Source: an uncultured Gammaproteobacteria bacterium
GTDB lineage: Bacteria; Pseudomonadota; Gammaproteobacteria; CAMYKB01
Reading direction: 5' to 3'
DNA length: 35,524 bases
Assembly (NCBI GenBank): GCA_947258875.1
Contig: CAMYKB010000028.1
Span: forward strand, 912 to 36,435
The notes under the pieces are model-generated. The model made no database searches. It was not told where the DNA came from and saw only the letters and a list, made by a program, of their open reading frames with translations. The position numbers were made by a program, and so were the translations under genes. This document shows positions 18,686-26,420 of the stretch, piece by piece. How positions within the stretch are numbered: the stretch's first letter is position 1; the number at the start of each line of letters is the position of its first letter.

Positions 18686-18761
18686 AGGGATCACAGCTTG
18701 AAAGTCATTATGTGCCTATACTAAAACAAGATGTTTCAGTCCTTAGCTCTAGTCGAGACAT

Positions 18762-18810
18762 CTTAATCTGACAGCCACCTTTGAGATTAAGCGGTAGCTG
18801 TCAGATTAAG
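18762..18810. terminator. Perfect 14-bp inverted repeat between convergent genes
   Basis: CTTAATCTGACAGC at 18762-18775 pairs perfectly with GCTGTCAGATTAAG at 18797-18810 around a 21-base loop. It lies between the coiled-coil gene (plus) and the TIR gene (minus), where a bidirectional terminator is expected. It is not followed by a T-run on either strand, so it may instead be a transcript-stabilising hairpin or a protein-binding site. Confidence 0.5.
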
Positions 18811-18908
18811 TTAGGATTACAGCGCTTCTATCACTTATCACCGCATCCAGTGGTCATTAAGACATGTTCAACGCTCGTATTCACGAAGTACAGCAGCCTG
18901 CCGTGACA

Positions 18909-20276
18909 TCAGTCCAATTTAGCGAGAAGCTCAAGATGCCGTTTCGCAAAAACACACAAGAATTGCTTATTAACTCGTCGTATTTCATCCAAAGCCACAG
19001 TAACTTGCTTCGGATTATTGTCGCTTATCGCTGTCATGAGCTCGCCGCGTACCTCTGCCCACCTGTTAGAGGCTTCGCGGATCACATCCTTATCATCTTG
19101 CTCATCAAACAGTTCTTCAATGTTTTCTATTACTTTAAAGCCACAATCAATCGCCTTGAGCTCGACTTTTTTGATCGACATTTTTACTTTATTCAGATAT
19201 TTGGATACTTCTTCATCCGTTGCAGGATTCATCATCAGACGCCGTATTTTAAAACTATGCTCGTCAATAACGCCCCATCTAAAATCCTGCGCCATCTGCA
19301 GGAGATCACAAATACTTCCAAGGTTACCTCTAACCTCTGGCTTACATTGTCCGGTGGCCTTGATAAGCAGTATCTTGAAACAAATCGACTGATCAGACAT
19401 CTTATCCAAACGGTAGACGACCGGGCGATAGAGCTGCTGTTTGTCACCCGGAGGATGGAACCTCGAGATAGGATATCTCGGCACCCTCTGTAGACATGCA
19501 TCCTGCATGATACACCCGAGAGCATCTATCCATCCGAGTGATTCTTCATCTAACTGTTGCTTGATGTCAAACCATTCACACCGGTCAGTGTTCAGGTTAA
19601 ATAGCTTCAACGACGAGATGTCTGAAGTAACCTCCGCTTTGTCGTCGATACACCCGTCTTCTCTGAGCTTCGTTATTTGGTTCCCCCCCAAAGTAAGGCG
19701 GAAAAAATTTGTCCACCAGAACTGCTCTGGTTTAGTACCGAAAGCATCAACAATCTCCGCAGCGGTACTGGTAAGGGTATCGCGGTAATCTTCTACAAGG
19801 TCGTGTCGGATCGCAGGCACTCCCTCGCGAGGCGGCTCTCCGTACAACTGCCCCAATAGATTTACTACATTATGCTCGTCAGCCGGAACAGTCTTCCAAC
19901 GCACAATCGGATTGGGTGGCACAATGCCAGGGCTATGCAAACAGATTGGCGCGTGCTTACCTGCTTTAATGCCTGCGGAGAAATAGCCGGTCTCATAGAG
20001 ACACCAGTCCCACTCCGCAGATGGGTCAGTATACAATAGAAATAGCCAGTCGGAACGCTCAAGTGCGGCATGCACTTCATCATCCCAGTTATAGCCAAAC
20101 GCGATGTTTTCGGAAAGAAACATTTCTAGTTGGACGCCCCCAAGAACGCCAAGTTTCTTCTTGATCGTTTCAGCAAGCTTCTTGTCTTTTAGTTTGTGAC
20201 TAATAAAAATATGTAATTTTCCGTCATCATCGACCGCCCGATGAGGAATCTCTGTGACTGCTGCTACAGTGTTCAT
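18909..20276 (-). CDS. TIR-domain protein with uncharacterised C-terminal region
   Basis: This 455-residue protein has an N-terminal TIR domain at about 20-135: LHIFISHKLKDKKLAETI, then FLSENIAFGYNWDDEVHAALERSDWLFLLYT, then WDWCLYETGYF, with candidate NADase Glu95. The remaining 300 residues are mixed alpha/beta, then helical near the C-terminus, and are unrecognised; they may sense a trigger or bind a partner. Bacterial TIR proteins commonly deplete or convert NAD+ when an immune system fires. ATG 20276 was chosen because GAGG sits 6 bases upstream and the TIR fold then begins at residue 20; an upstream TTG (20327) has no support. It lies downstream of the protease gene on the same strand, about 290 bases away. 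Confidence 0.83.
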   Translation of the reverse strand: MNTVAAVTEIPHRAVDDDGKLHIFISHKLKDKKLAETIKKKLGVLGGVQLEMFLSENIAFGYNWDDEVHAALERSDWLFLLYTDPSAEWDWCLYETGYFSAGIKAGKHAPICLHSPGIVPPNPIVRWKTVPADEHNVVNLLGQLYGEPPREGVPAIRHDLVEDYRDTLTSTAAEIVDAFGTKPEQFWWTNFFRLTLGGNQITKLREDGCIDDKAEVTSDISSLKLFNLNTDRCEWFDIKQQLDEESLGWIDALGCIMQDACLQRVPRYPISRFHPPGDKQQLYRPVVYRLDKMSDQSICFKILLIKATGQCKPEVRGNLGSICDLLQMAQDFRWGVIDEHSFKIRRLMMNPATDEEVSKYLNKVKMSIKKVELKAIDCGFKVIENIEELFDEQDDKDVIREASNRWAEVRGELMTAISDNNPKQVTVALDEIRRVNKQFLCVFAKRHLELLAKLD

Positions 20277-20564
20277 AATACACCTCACATATGCTGCATA
20301 CCTCGTCAACTTGGTATTTGGAGGCAACCCTGTACTTTTCCGCCTTTAGCTACTCAGGGTGCATAGTTGACAGGCATAGCTTCAGAATCCTTCTTGACTC
20401 ATATATCGTAGTCCTCTGATGGATTCAGGAAAAGTAAGAAATTCGCATGAAGTGTGTAACTTATTACCTATCCATAGGGAAAGTTGGTGAAGACCAATCG
20501 CTACAAGTAAAGATACAAAAAAACATGCGTTGCCGTACTCTGTGGGTTCAGCTTTACCCTGTAT

Positions 20565-22313
20565 TTATCCCAGCTTGGCTGCAACCGCATCTAGAATGTT
20601 TTGGAAATAAAGGCCTTCGTTGGCTGGATAGGTTCCGGCTTTGCCATTCAGCCTCTCCATGTTCATGCCGCCGGCATGGTGCAACGCGAGCAAGTCCCAT
20701 TGCTGGTTGAATACGGGACTGCCCGAGCTGCCACCCTCGGTGGGTGCCCGGTAATGCACCTTGGGTTTCTCGTGATCGAGAAGAAGGTTGTCATCTATGG
20801 AGTAGCACAGGCCGCCTCCACGGGGATGACCTATGACGTAGACTCGCTGGTTCTTGCCCACCAGCGGAAGCCGCTTGGCAATCGGATAGGGATTTTCATG
20901 TTCGACGAGTGATTGAAGGCTCAGGATTGTGCAGTCCAATTCGGTCCGGGGCGAACTGAAGAGGATCTTATCTACCTCGAACTCCTTGTTTGGATCTTTT
21001 GCCTCGAAACGGATTCGGACCTCGTCCGCGGGTAGAGCAGCCGGCATGGAACTCTGCTCCGCCAGATCATTGCTGATTACATGTGCGTTAGTAACCACCA
21101 CCCATTTCTGCTCGATGCTTGGGTGCACATCCGCACCGCGGATAAGGAAACCGCTGCCACAACCGTTACCAGCGCGGTCACATATTTGGGCTACTCCGGC
21201 AGCCCGATCCAGTCCCATACGATACCACTGGAAGGTCTTGTAGCGCTCCTTGCCGAGGATTTGTTCAAACTGCTTGTCCGCCTCCAACGCTGCAGCGGTA
21301 GCGAGGTTTCGTGTCGGATTTTCGATCTCCACCCGACCGCCCTCCTGGCGCAGCAACGCCGCGCGCAGCAGGTGAAGGATCTGCGCATGCTCCTTTTTGT
21401 CATCATCCAGTTTCCAGACTTCCTCGAACTGGCGCAGGGTACTGGCGTATTCGAAGGAATCGGCGTATTTGTTTTCCTGGGTATACTTGAGAATCCACTC
21501 GAGGGCTTGCGGGTAATCCTTTAATGCCAGGCAAGCCTCTCCTGCAGTTGCGTAATCCCACAGATCGGTTTTCTTTTTTGACGTGATCCGTTTCAGGATA
21601 GTTTTTGCGGTTGTCGTAGCGTTGGGAAAGCCCTTGGAGAGAGGCATCTTGTCGCGTTTCGCGCGCTCCAGCAGGGCCACGGTATTAATCCCGTGCCAGA
21701 TGTGGTCCTGCTTTGCCGCATACACCCCGGCATAGTCTGAAACCGCATCCTCCAGACGCTGTCGGATTATGACGCCCGGGCGTTTGTCTGCGGCAGCATC
21801 CATGTACATCTGTTTCCGCGCGCGACCCATGAGGCCCCGGGTTTCCGCTAATTCGACATCATTGTCTTCTTCCAGGCAGTCTTGTTCCAAAATCTGGAGC
21901 ACACCGAGGCCAGCTGTGATGTAACCTAGATCGAGCATCGCCTGGGCATATTGGCGACGAATGTTCGGCTCATCCTGTCCGGTCTGTATCAACACATCAG
22001 CGACCTCGATGATCAAATCGAAATACCGCTTGCGACGCAGGGTACTGAGAATGGTTTTTGACTCAGCGAAGGGATAGGGCGTCGCGCGTGACCGCAGGTG
22101 AACGGCCAGCTTGCTACACAGCTCTTCAGCCCGTGGCCGGTCGAAAGTACCGAGCGCAATTTTCAACTCCTTGACAAAGCTCTTGGGATGCGTGGCAATA
22201 TTCTCCCGGACATGTTCCACGAGTTTTCTGGATATGATTTCTATCTCAGTGACGTCATACGCTCTGGCTGCAGCATCGATCTGATCGAGGAGACCCTTTA
22301 TGTTGCCGGCCAT
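20565..22313 (-). CDS. TPR-S (DUF4071) scaffold fused to a trypsin-like serine protease
   Basis: This 582-residue protein joins a helical N-terminal part with a C-terminal S1-type protease. Residues 95-300 carry TPR-S landmarks: AETRGLMGRARKQ, WHGINTVALLER and DLWDYATAGEA. These align block by block with the TIR-like/TPR-S protein at 13547-14875. The protease at about 380-575 has His411 (VVTNAHVI), Asp460 (TELDCTIL) and nucleophile Ser530 (TEGGSSGSPVF), so the triad is complete. With no signal peptide it should act in the cytosol, probably held inactive by TPR-S until triggered. ATG 22313 has GGAG 5 bases upstream. It starts 13 bases after the alpha/beta-hydrolase stop, so the two form one operon. 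The longer frame from 22427 overlaps that gene and is unlikely. Confidence 0.87.
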   Translation of the reverse strand: MAGNIKGLLDQIDAAARAYDVTEIEIISRKLVEHVRENIATHPKSFVKELKIALGTFDRPRAEELCSKLAVHLRSRATPYPFAESKTILSTLRRKRYFDLIIEVADVLIQTGQDEPNIRRQYAQAMLDLGYITAGLGVLQILEQDCLEEDNDVELAETRGLMGRARKQMYMDAAADKRPGVIIRQRLEDAVSDYAGVYAAKQDHIWHGINTVALLERAKRDKMPLSKGFPNATTTAKTILKRITSKKKTDLWDYATAGEACLALKDYPQALEWILKYTQENKYADSFEYASTLRQFEEVWKLDDDKKEHAQILHLLRAALLRQEGGRVEIENPTRNLATAAALEADKQFEQILGKERYKTFQWYRMGLDRAAGVAQICDRAGNGCGSGFLIRGADVHPSIEQKWVVVTNAHVISNDLAEQSSMPAALPADEVRIRFEAKDPNKEFEVDKILFSSPRTELDCTILSLQSLVEHENPYPIAKRLPLVGKNQRVYVIGHPRGGGLCYSIDDNLLLDHEKPKVHYRAPTEGGSSGSPVFNQQWDLLALHHAGGMNMERLNGKAGTYPANEGLYFQNILDAVAAKLG

Positions 22314-22326
22314 CGCTGCTCCAGCA

Positions 22327-23274
22327 TTACAATGTGAGCAGCTTCGACAGATGGTTGCACAATGCCTGCTGCCCGTAATACTTATAGCTGCTATGGCGCC
22401 ATTTTCCTGAGTTGCGTACTTTCTCATCGATCACCACTTGATTTCCGCCCTTCTGGTAGTCGTTCTTGATGCGGGCATCAAAGGCCACCGGGTCAAGACG
22501 GTCGTAGACGTTGACCCAGTCGCCGGCAACTCTGTCCGACGGGAAAGCGTCGCGCTTGTCGTAATTCGGCTTAAAGTTGTCGTGCACCTCGCTAATACCG
22601 AGCGGACTACCCACGGTCATGTAGGCGCTGATCGAAGGGCAGTCGGGAACGTTTTTAAGGCAATCGTAGGAAATCACCGTGCCCATGCTATGGCTGACCA
22701 CCACATGCGGCCCTTCCCGATTCGCGGTATCTTGTTTTAACTGGTCCACGAAAAGCCGACGGATATGATCCTGCACCTGGTATTCCTCGCCGGGTCGCGG
22801 GGAGAATTTAGCGTTAAACAGGTAGTGATGCACGTCCTTCAGCAGCGCTTTCATAACCCGCCGCTTGATGAACCATGGCAAAGGAATCGCTTCGAAGTTG
22901 AGTGCCTCCAGTTCGTCTTCATTCCCCTCCAGAGGAGGTGGCGCGTAATGATCGCCCTCCGGGGATTCTATGTCGAAACCGAGTTTTTCGCGAAAGGACT
23001 CAACGAAGGCCTTTTCTTTGGCGGGCAGGTCCTCGACCCACGCCAGCTCCTCGTCTGTTGCCGCTGTGCCCAACCCCTCTTCCACGCTTTCAAAATCAGC
23101 ATCTGGGGCCACTGGCTCGGCATACATCACATCGGCCCAGTAGACCATCGAGGTGGAGACACCACCCGCGGCGAGATCCAGGCCTCCCTGTGCCAGGTAG
23201 GCTTCCCAGTTTTCGAGCAATTTTTCCTTAGGCGGCTTGTTGGCGATACCGTGTATAAACGTGACATGCGGCAT
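22327..23274 (-). CDS. Alpha/beta hydrolase of the conflict operon
   Basis: This 315-residue cytosolic alpha/beta hydrolase has an oxyanion-loop FIHGI at 6-10, nucleophile Ser196 in VSHSMGT, Asp261 in DRLDPVAF and probable catalytic His294 in WRHSSYKYYG. Between the oxyanion loop and the nucleophile lies an acidic insert of about 100 residues that may form a lid. The fold suggests an esterase or lipase; membrane lipids are a plausible target in an immunity context but nothing shows this. ATG 23274, with GGAG 8 bases upstream, is preferred over TTG 23280. It is the first gene of the operon with the TPR-S protease and lies about 235 bases from the end of tRNA-Glu. Confidence 0.83.
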   Translation of the reverse strand: MPHVTFIHGIANKPPKEKLLENWEAYLAQGGLDLAAGGVSTSMVYWADVMYAEPVAPDADFESVEEGLGTAATDEELAWVEDLPAKEKAFVESFREKLGFDIESPEGDHYAPPPLEGNEDELEALNFEAIPLPWFIKRRVMKALLKDVHHYLFNAKFSPRPGEEYQVQDHIRRLFVDQLKQDTANREGPHVVVSHSMGTVISYDCLKNVPDCPSISAYMTVGSPLGISEVHDNFKPNYDKRDAFPSDRVAGDWVNVYDRLDPVAFDARIKNDYQKGGNQVVIDEKVRNSGKWRHSSYKYYGQQALCNHLSKLLTL

Positions 23275-23470
23275 ATGCAATTCTCCTCTTTAGAAGATCG
23301 GCCGGGCCCGCTAAACGTTGCGCGCATTAAGTTAACCATACAACACATTAAAAATATGTCCACCAAAGCTATGGCCCCGTAGGCGCCAGCCACTGGGATT
23401 TGGCTGATAAAATCGCTCCCGGCAATTCTATCAAGCCCGCCCGGGATTCTCGTCAGCTCGGAAACCCCAC

Positions 23471-23505
23471 AAAAAAAGCCCGCCTAAATAATCAGGCGGG
23501 CTTTT
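23471..23505 (-). terminator. Rho-independent terminator of tRNA-Glu
   Basis: A 9-bp stem, AGCCCGCCT at 23477-23485 with AGGCGGGCT at 23494-23502, has an 8-base loop and is followed on the minus strand by a run of T (A-run at 23471-23477 on plus). It lies just past the 3' end of tRNA-Glu on the same strand and clearly ends that transcript. Confidence 0.9.
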
Positions 23506-23509
23506 GTGT

Positions 23510-23585
23510 TGGCGTCCCCAAGGGGATTTGAACCCCTGTTACCGCCGTGAAAGGGCGGTGTCCTAGGCCTCTAGACGATGGGGAC
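23510..23585 (-). tRNA. gltT: tRNA-Glu (anticodon TTC)
   Basis: This 76-base tRNA on the minus strand begins GTCCCCATCGTCTAGAGGCC, has the anticodon loop CCCTTTCACG with anticodon TTC, and the T-arm AGGGGTTCGAATCCCCT. The acceptor stem closes as GTCCCCA/TGGGGAC, the discriminator is G, and CCA is encoded. The sequence is close to the bacterial tRNA-Glu consensus. It has its own promoter and terminator. Its 3' end faces the conflict island, the arrangement left when islands integrate at tRNA ends. The symbol is generic. Confidence 0.96.
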
Positions 23586-23640
23586 CTGACTCATGACCGG
23601 ATCAAAATGAGGTATTTTTGCCCGGTAAAACAAAGCGCGC

Positions 23641-23669
23641 AATGTACGGCCCTGCCCCTCAGTTGTCAA
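23641..23669 (-). promoter_or_regulatory. Sigma-70 promoter of tRNA-Glu
   Basis: On the minus strand a perfect -35 TTGACA (23669-23664) is followed after 17 bases by a -10 TACATT (23646-23641). A GCGCGC discriminator comes next, as in promoters of stable RNAs under stringent control. Transcription would start near 23634, giving a leader of about 50 bases before tRNA-Glu. Confidence 0.85.
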
Positions 23670-23696
23670 GTAATACACTACTAATGGAGTCTTGCC

Positions 23697-24434
23697 TCAA
23701 TCCGCCACTGCCTGTACAGGTTGAAGCTTTGTTTTCAGGCGGTTACGCCGCCTTCTCACGGTCGTGAGGAAAAACAATGTGATACCGCTGAGAACGGCCG
23801 TGGCACCGATTATCGAGGCACTTTTTAGCAGCCAGTTATTAATGTCATCACGTTCATCGTAATCCATGATGTGCAGCATCCAGAGCCAGTCAAATATACG
23901 CCAGAGCGTATTGCGTCGGGCGGTGATCTCACCAGTATTGGCGTCGATATATATCGCTGTATTTTTGCTGTTATCGAAGCTGACACGCCAGGCTGGCAAC
24001 GCCTTGCGGTACTCACCGGTCTCAGGCTGTTCGATGAGCGCGATTTCGCGTATTGAGGCATCGCCAGTGAAGTCCAGCACAGCGATTTCACGAGCCTCAG
24101 CCTCCGTAATAGGCGATGCCAGCAGACCCGATGCAGCATGAAAACGCTCTTTCTCAAGCCTATCTGCCCCGGTGACGATGTAATACACCTGATCATTGAT
24201 CATCTTGATGTGAATTTCCTGCACAACTTCAAAAGTACTGCGTTCAAGGATGTCCATTGGCGACAGATAATCTGTCTTCGGAAGTGCAGTCTCATACACC
24301 GCAGAATCCAATTCGCCGCGCACATTGTGGATGCTGATCCAGGAGAAATACACTCCAGTCAGCATCCAAAGCAGGACCTGGATGCCAATTCCGACAGCAA
24401 TCCATTTGTGCAGATTTCGAATAAATTTCAGCAT
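23697..24434 (-). CDS. PepSY domain membrane protein
   Basis: This 245-residue protein has an N-terminal membrane helix (about 11-33, following NLHKWIAVGIG), a periplasmic PepSY-type region at about 115-180 with LPAWRVSFDNSKNTAIYIDANTGEI, and a C-terminal helix at about 205-228 followed by a basic tail. The RIFDWLWMLHIMDY segment before the last helix is characteristic of PepSY-associated membrane proteins, which often occur near iron-uptake or redox genes. Its role is not known. A possible Fur-like sequence lies upstream. It is the first gene past tRNA-Glu. Confidence 0.83.
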   Translation of the reverse strand: MLKFIRNLHKWIAVGIGIQVLLWMLTGVYFSWISIHNVRGELDSAVYETALPKTDYLSPMDILERSTFEVVQEIHIKMINDQVYYIVTGADRLEKERFHAASGLLASPITEAEAREIAVLDFTGDASIREIALIEQPETGEYRKALPAWRVSFDNSKNTAIYIDANTGEITARRNTLWRIFDWLWMLHIMDYDERDDINNWLLKSASIIGATAVLSGITLFFLTTVRRRRNRLKTKLQPVQAVAD

Positions 24435-24504
24435 AGAATATCACTCAGAAACTTTGTAATTCTTAACAGTAAAAAGATATAAATAACAAATAGATACTGG
24501 TTAT

Positions 24505-24526
24505 TCCTAATACGAATCATTACATA
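24505..24526. promoter_or_regulatory. Possible Fur-like site
   Basis: The sequence TAATACGAATCATTACA shares about 12 of 19 positions with the Fur consensus GATAATGATAATCATTATC, best in the right half (AATCATTA). It lies between the PepSY gene and a divergent plus-strand gene. A match of this quality can occur by chance in AT-rich DNA. Support is indirect, from the TonB-linked genes nearby. Confidence 0.22.
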
Positions 24527-24555
24527 TAAGCCTAACCCCAGGGAATCAACTTCTA

Positions 24556-24858
24556 ATGAACCAACAAACCTTATCCGTGCTTCTCGCCGGCGCCAATGCC
24601 TCCCTGCCCGTTTCCAGCAGGCTCACTGTCTCTGCCTCAATACCAGCGGCAGTGATTTCGATGGACATACTCAAGTTGTTCAGAGAAGCCAATATTCTGG
24701 AAAACAACATAGTACAGACAGCCGCGTCCACAGACGAATCGATCGCAGCCTTTCCTGTTGAAGAACAACTGGTTTATCCCGATGGCACTATTCGCGGCCG
24801 GCCTAATCACAAGATCGGTGTAATGTTATTCTTTTCGACCCACAATATCGGCAAGTAA
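24556..24858 (+). CDS. Hypothetical protein upstream of a GNAT gene
   Basis: This 100-residue ORF matches no family I recognise. Its N-terminal half is rich in small and hydrophobic residues ([14 protein letters not shown]) without a clear signal peptide; the second half is polar. An AGGGAA-like sequence lies about 11 bases before the ATG. The stop is 2 bases from the GNAT start, which supports real co-translation. An antisense frame overlaps most of it but has no such context. Confidence 0.45.
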   Translation: MNQQTLSVLLAGANASLPVSSRLTVSASIPAAVISMDILKLFREANILENNIVQTAASTDESIAAFPVEEQLVYPDGTIRGRPNHKIGVMLFFSTHNIGK

Positions 24859-24860
24859 GT

Positions 24861-25340
24861 ATGAATTTCTCCCGCAGATCTAAAACTGCATTGGTAATCC
24901 GTGAGGCATCAATCGCGGATGTCGACACCATTGTTGAATTCAATCGCCTCATGGCCGCAGAAACAGAAGACCGCGAGCTGTCGATAGATATTCTCTCCAA
25001 GGGGGTGCTTGCTGCACTCAAGGATCCCGGAAAGGGGCGTTACCTATTAGCGCTGGTAGACAATAATATTGTTGGCCAGCTTATGATCACTTATGAGTGG
25101 AGTGATTGGCGCAACGCTAACTTCTGGTGGATTCAGAGCGTTTATGTGCACAGAGATCATCGTCGCAGGGGGGTTTTCAGATCAATGTACAACCACGTTT
25201 ACACATTGGCTACTCAGGCAAGTGGCGTATGCGGACTGAGACTTTATGTAGAGCGCTCAAATAAGATTGCACACGTAGTCTATAATCGGCTTGGCTGGCG
25301 CGACCCACACTATGAAATGCTGGAAATCTGCTTTGATTGA
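24861..25340 (+). CDS. GNAT family N-acetyltransferase
   Basis: This 159-residue protein has the GNAT acetyl-CoA-binding motif A, VYVHRDHRRRGVFRSMYNHV (about 93-112), preceded by the strand FWWIQS and followed by LRLYVERSNKIAHVVYNRLGW, the usual motif B. The family transfers an acetyl group to an amine; the substrate is unknown. It starts 2 bases after a small ORF, probably as an operon, and converges with the methyltransferase gene. Confidence 0.87.
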   Translation: MNFSRRSKTALVIREASIADVDTIVEFNRLMAAETEDRELSIDILSKGVLAALKDPGKGRYLLALVDNNIVGQLMITYEWSDWRNANFWWIQSVYVHRDHRRRGVFRSMYNHVYTLATQASGVCGLRLYVERSNKIAHVVYNRLGWRDPHYEMLEICFD

Positions 25341-25355
25341 CGAACACACCCTGCC

Positions 25356-26369
25356 TTATACATCCGCCCGTGTTTCAGATTTTTCAGCGATCAGAGCGAT
25401 ACAGAAGAACTGGTTCTTATAATCGAACGGCTCCAGCCGTGAGATGTTAAACCCATGGCTTTTCAATAACTGTTTCATTTTATCAAGCCGTTTGTCGTCT
25501 ACAGCCGCAAGATGTAGATCGTTCATACGATCACGAAACCGTTGGCCCTCTTCTTCAATATTTTTGAGGATACCGCGCTTGTCTTCTATGGACATGGTGT
25601 TTGCATGTTTTTGGTCATAGATAGCCAACAAGTTACCACAGAAGAATTCTAAAAATGACGGGTTCTTGAATTCTCGACTAAAACGTTTGGCCTTCTTTAT
25701 CTTCTGATCAAATTGCCCCCACAGCTCATTACCTCGTTGACGCTGTATCGCGGTTAGCGAGCCTTGCTGTTCCAGCTTTTCTTGCAGCGCCAGCATTTTG
25801 CCAACGATTTCGAATAGTTGGGAGCGATCACAGTAATTAATCTGCCGCCGGCTATCGCGCTGCTCACTTAGAACTGCTGAGTCCTTGTGGTGCATCATGG
25901 CGGCAAACCGACCACCTTGGGCATTGAGCAAGCGGTCAACTTCAGCTATCGCTGCAACAGTATCACCGTATTCGAAACCGAATTGACTCATCACTAGATC
26001 GAAATAACCAGATGGTAACCCGGTGTGTTCCATACGACACTCTGGAATAAATTTGATATTAGCCAGAAGCCCCTTCAGATCATCTCGTTCAGCGAGGGTT
26101 TCGAGTGGTGTAGTGGAGGCAAAGTCTATACCAGTAACCTCGAAGCTGCGCTGTTGCTGCCGTGAATAACCAGCTGCCAGCAACGCCAGCGCCCCATTTC
26201 CAGTAGCAAGATCTACAATACGCGCATTGGCAGACAGCCCGGCAAAGATCTCATTCCAGAAATCACGCAATGGACCATCATAATTTTCATCAAAATGTCC
26301 ATGGAAACTGGTAAGGGTCTTGTTTCGCCAATAGCTGGACCATTGCTGATGGCTCAAGAGTTCGGGCAT
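25356..26369 (-). CDS. Class I SAM-dependent methyltransferase (paralogue 1)
   Basis: This 337-residue protein has SAM-binding motif I, IVDLATGNGALALLA, near residues 51-65, an acidic residue in VTGIDFAS (motif II), and FDLVMSQFGFEY (motif IV-like) followed by AEVDRLLNAQGGRFA. The C-terminal roughly 170 residues are helical and specific to this subgroup. The opening WSSYWRNKTLTSFHGHFDENYDGPL is shared with the partial gene at the right end of the window. The substrate is unknown. GGGAG precedes the ATG. It starts 51 bases after the M16 peptidase gene on the same strand, so the two may be co-expressed. Confidence 0.87.
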   Translation of the reverse strand: MPELLSHQQWSSYWRNKTLTSFHGHFDENYDGPLRDFWNEIFAGLSANARIVDLATGNGALALLAAGYSRQQQRSFEVTGIDFASTTPLETLAERDDLKGLLANIKFIPECRMEHTGLPSGYFDLVMSQFGFEYGDTVAAIAEVDRLLNAQGGRFAAMMHHKDSAVLSEQRDSRRQINYCDRSQLFEIVGKMLALQEKLEQQGSLTAIQRQRGNELWGQFDQKIKKAKRFSREFKNPSFLEFFCGNLLAIYDQKHANTMSIEDKRGILKNIEEEGQRFRDRMNDLHLAAVDDKRLDKMKQLLKSHGFNISRLEPFDYKNQFFCIALIAEKSETRADV

Positions 26370-26420
26370 CTCGGAATACTCCCAATCTGTCTGAATGATG
26401 CGCCGCTCTGACTAAGCAGC

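Noticed and set aside
22765-23382. Plus-strand frame of 205 codons across the hydrolase gene
   Set aside because: It is antisense to a hydrolase with a full catalytic triad and good start, and has a shadow-like composition.
12000-23500. Integrase, transposase, CRISPR array or Cas genes in the island
   Set aside because: No frame shows such proteins, and no regularly spaced repeats are visible.
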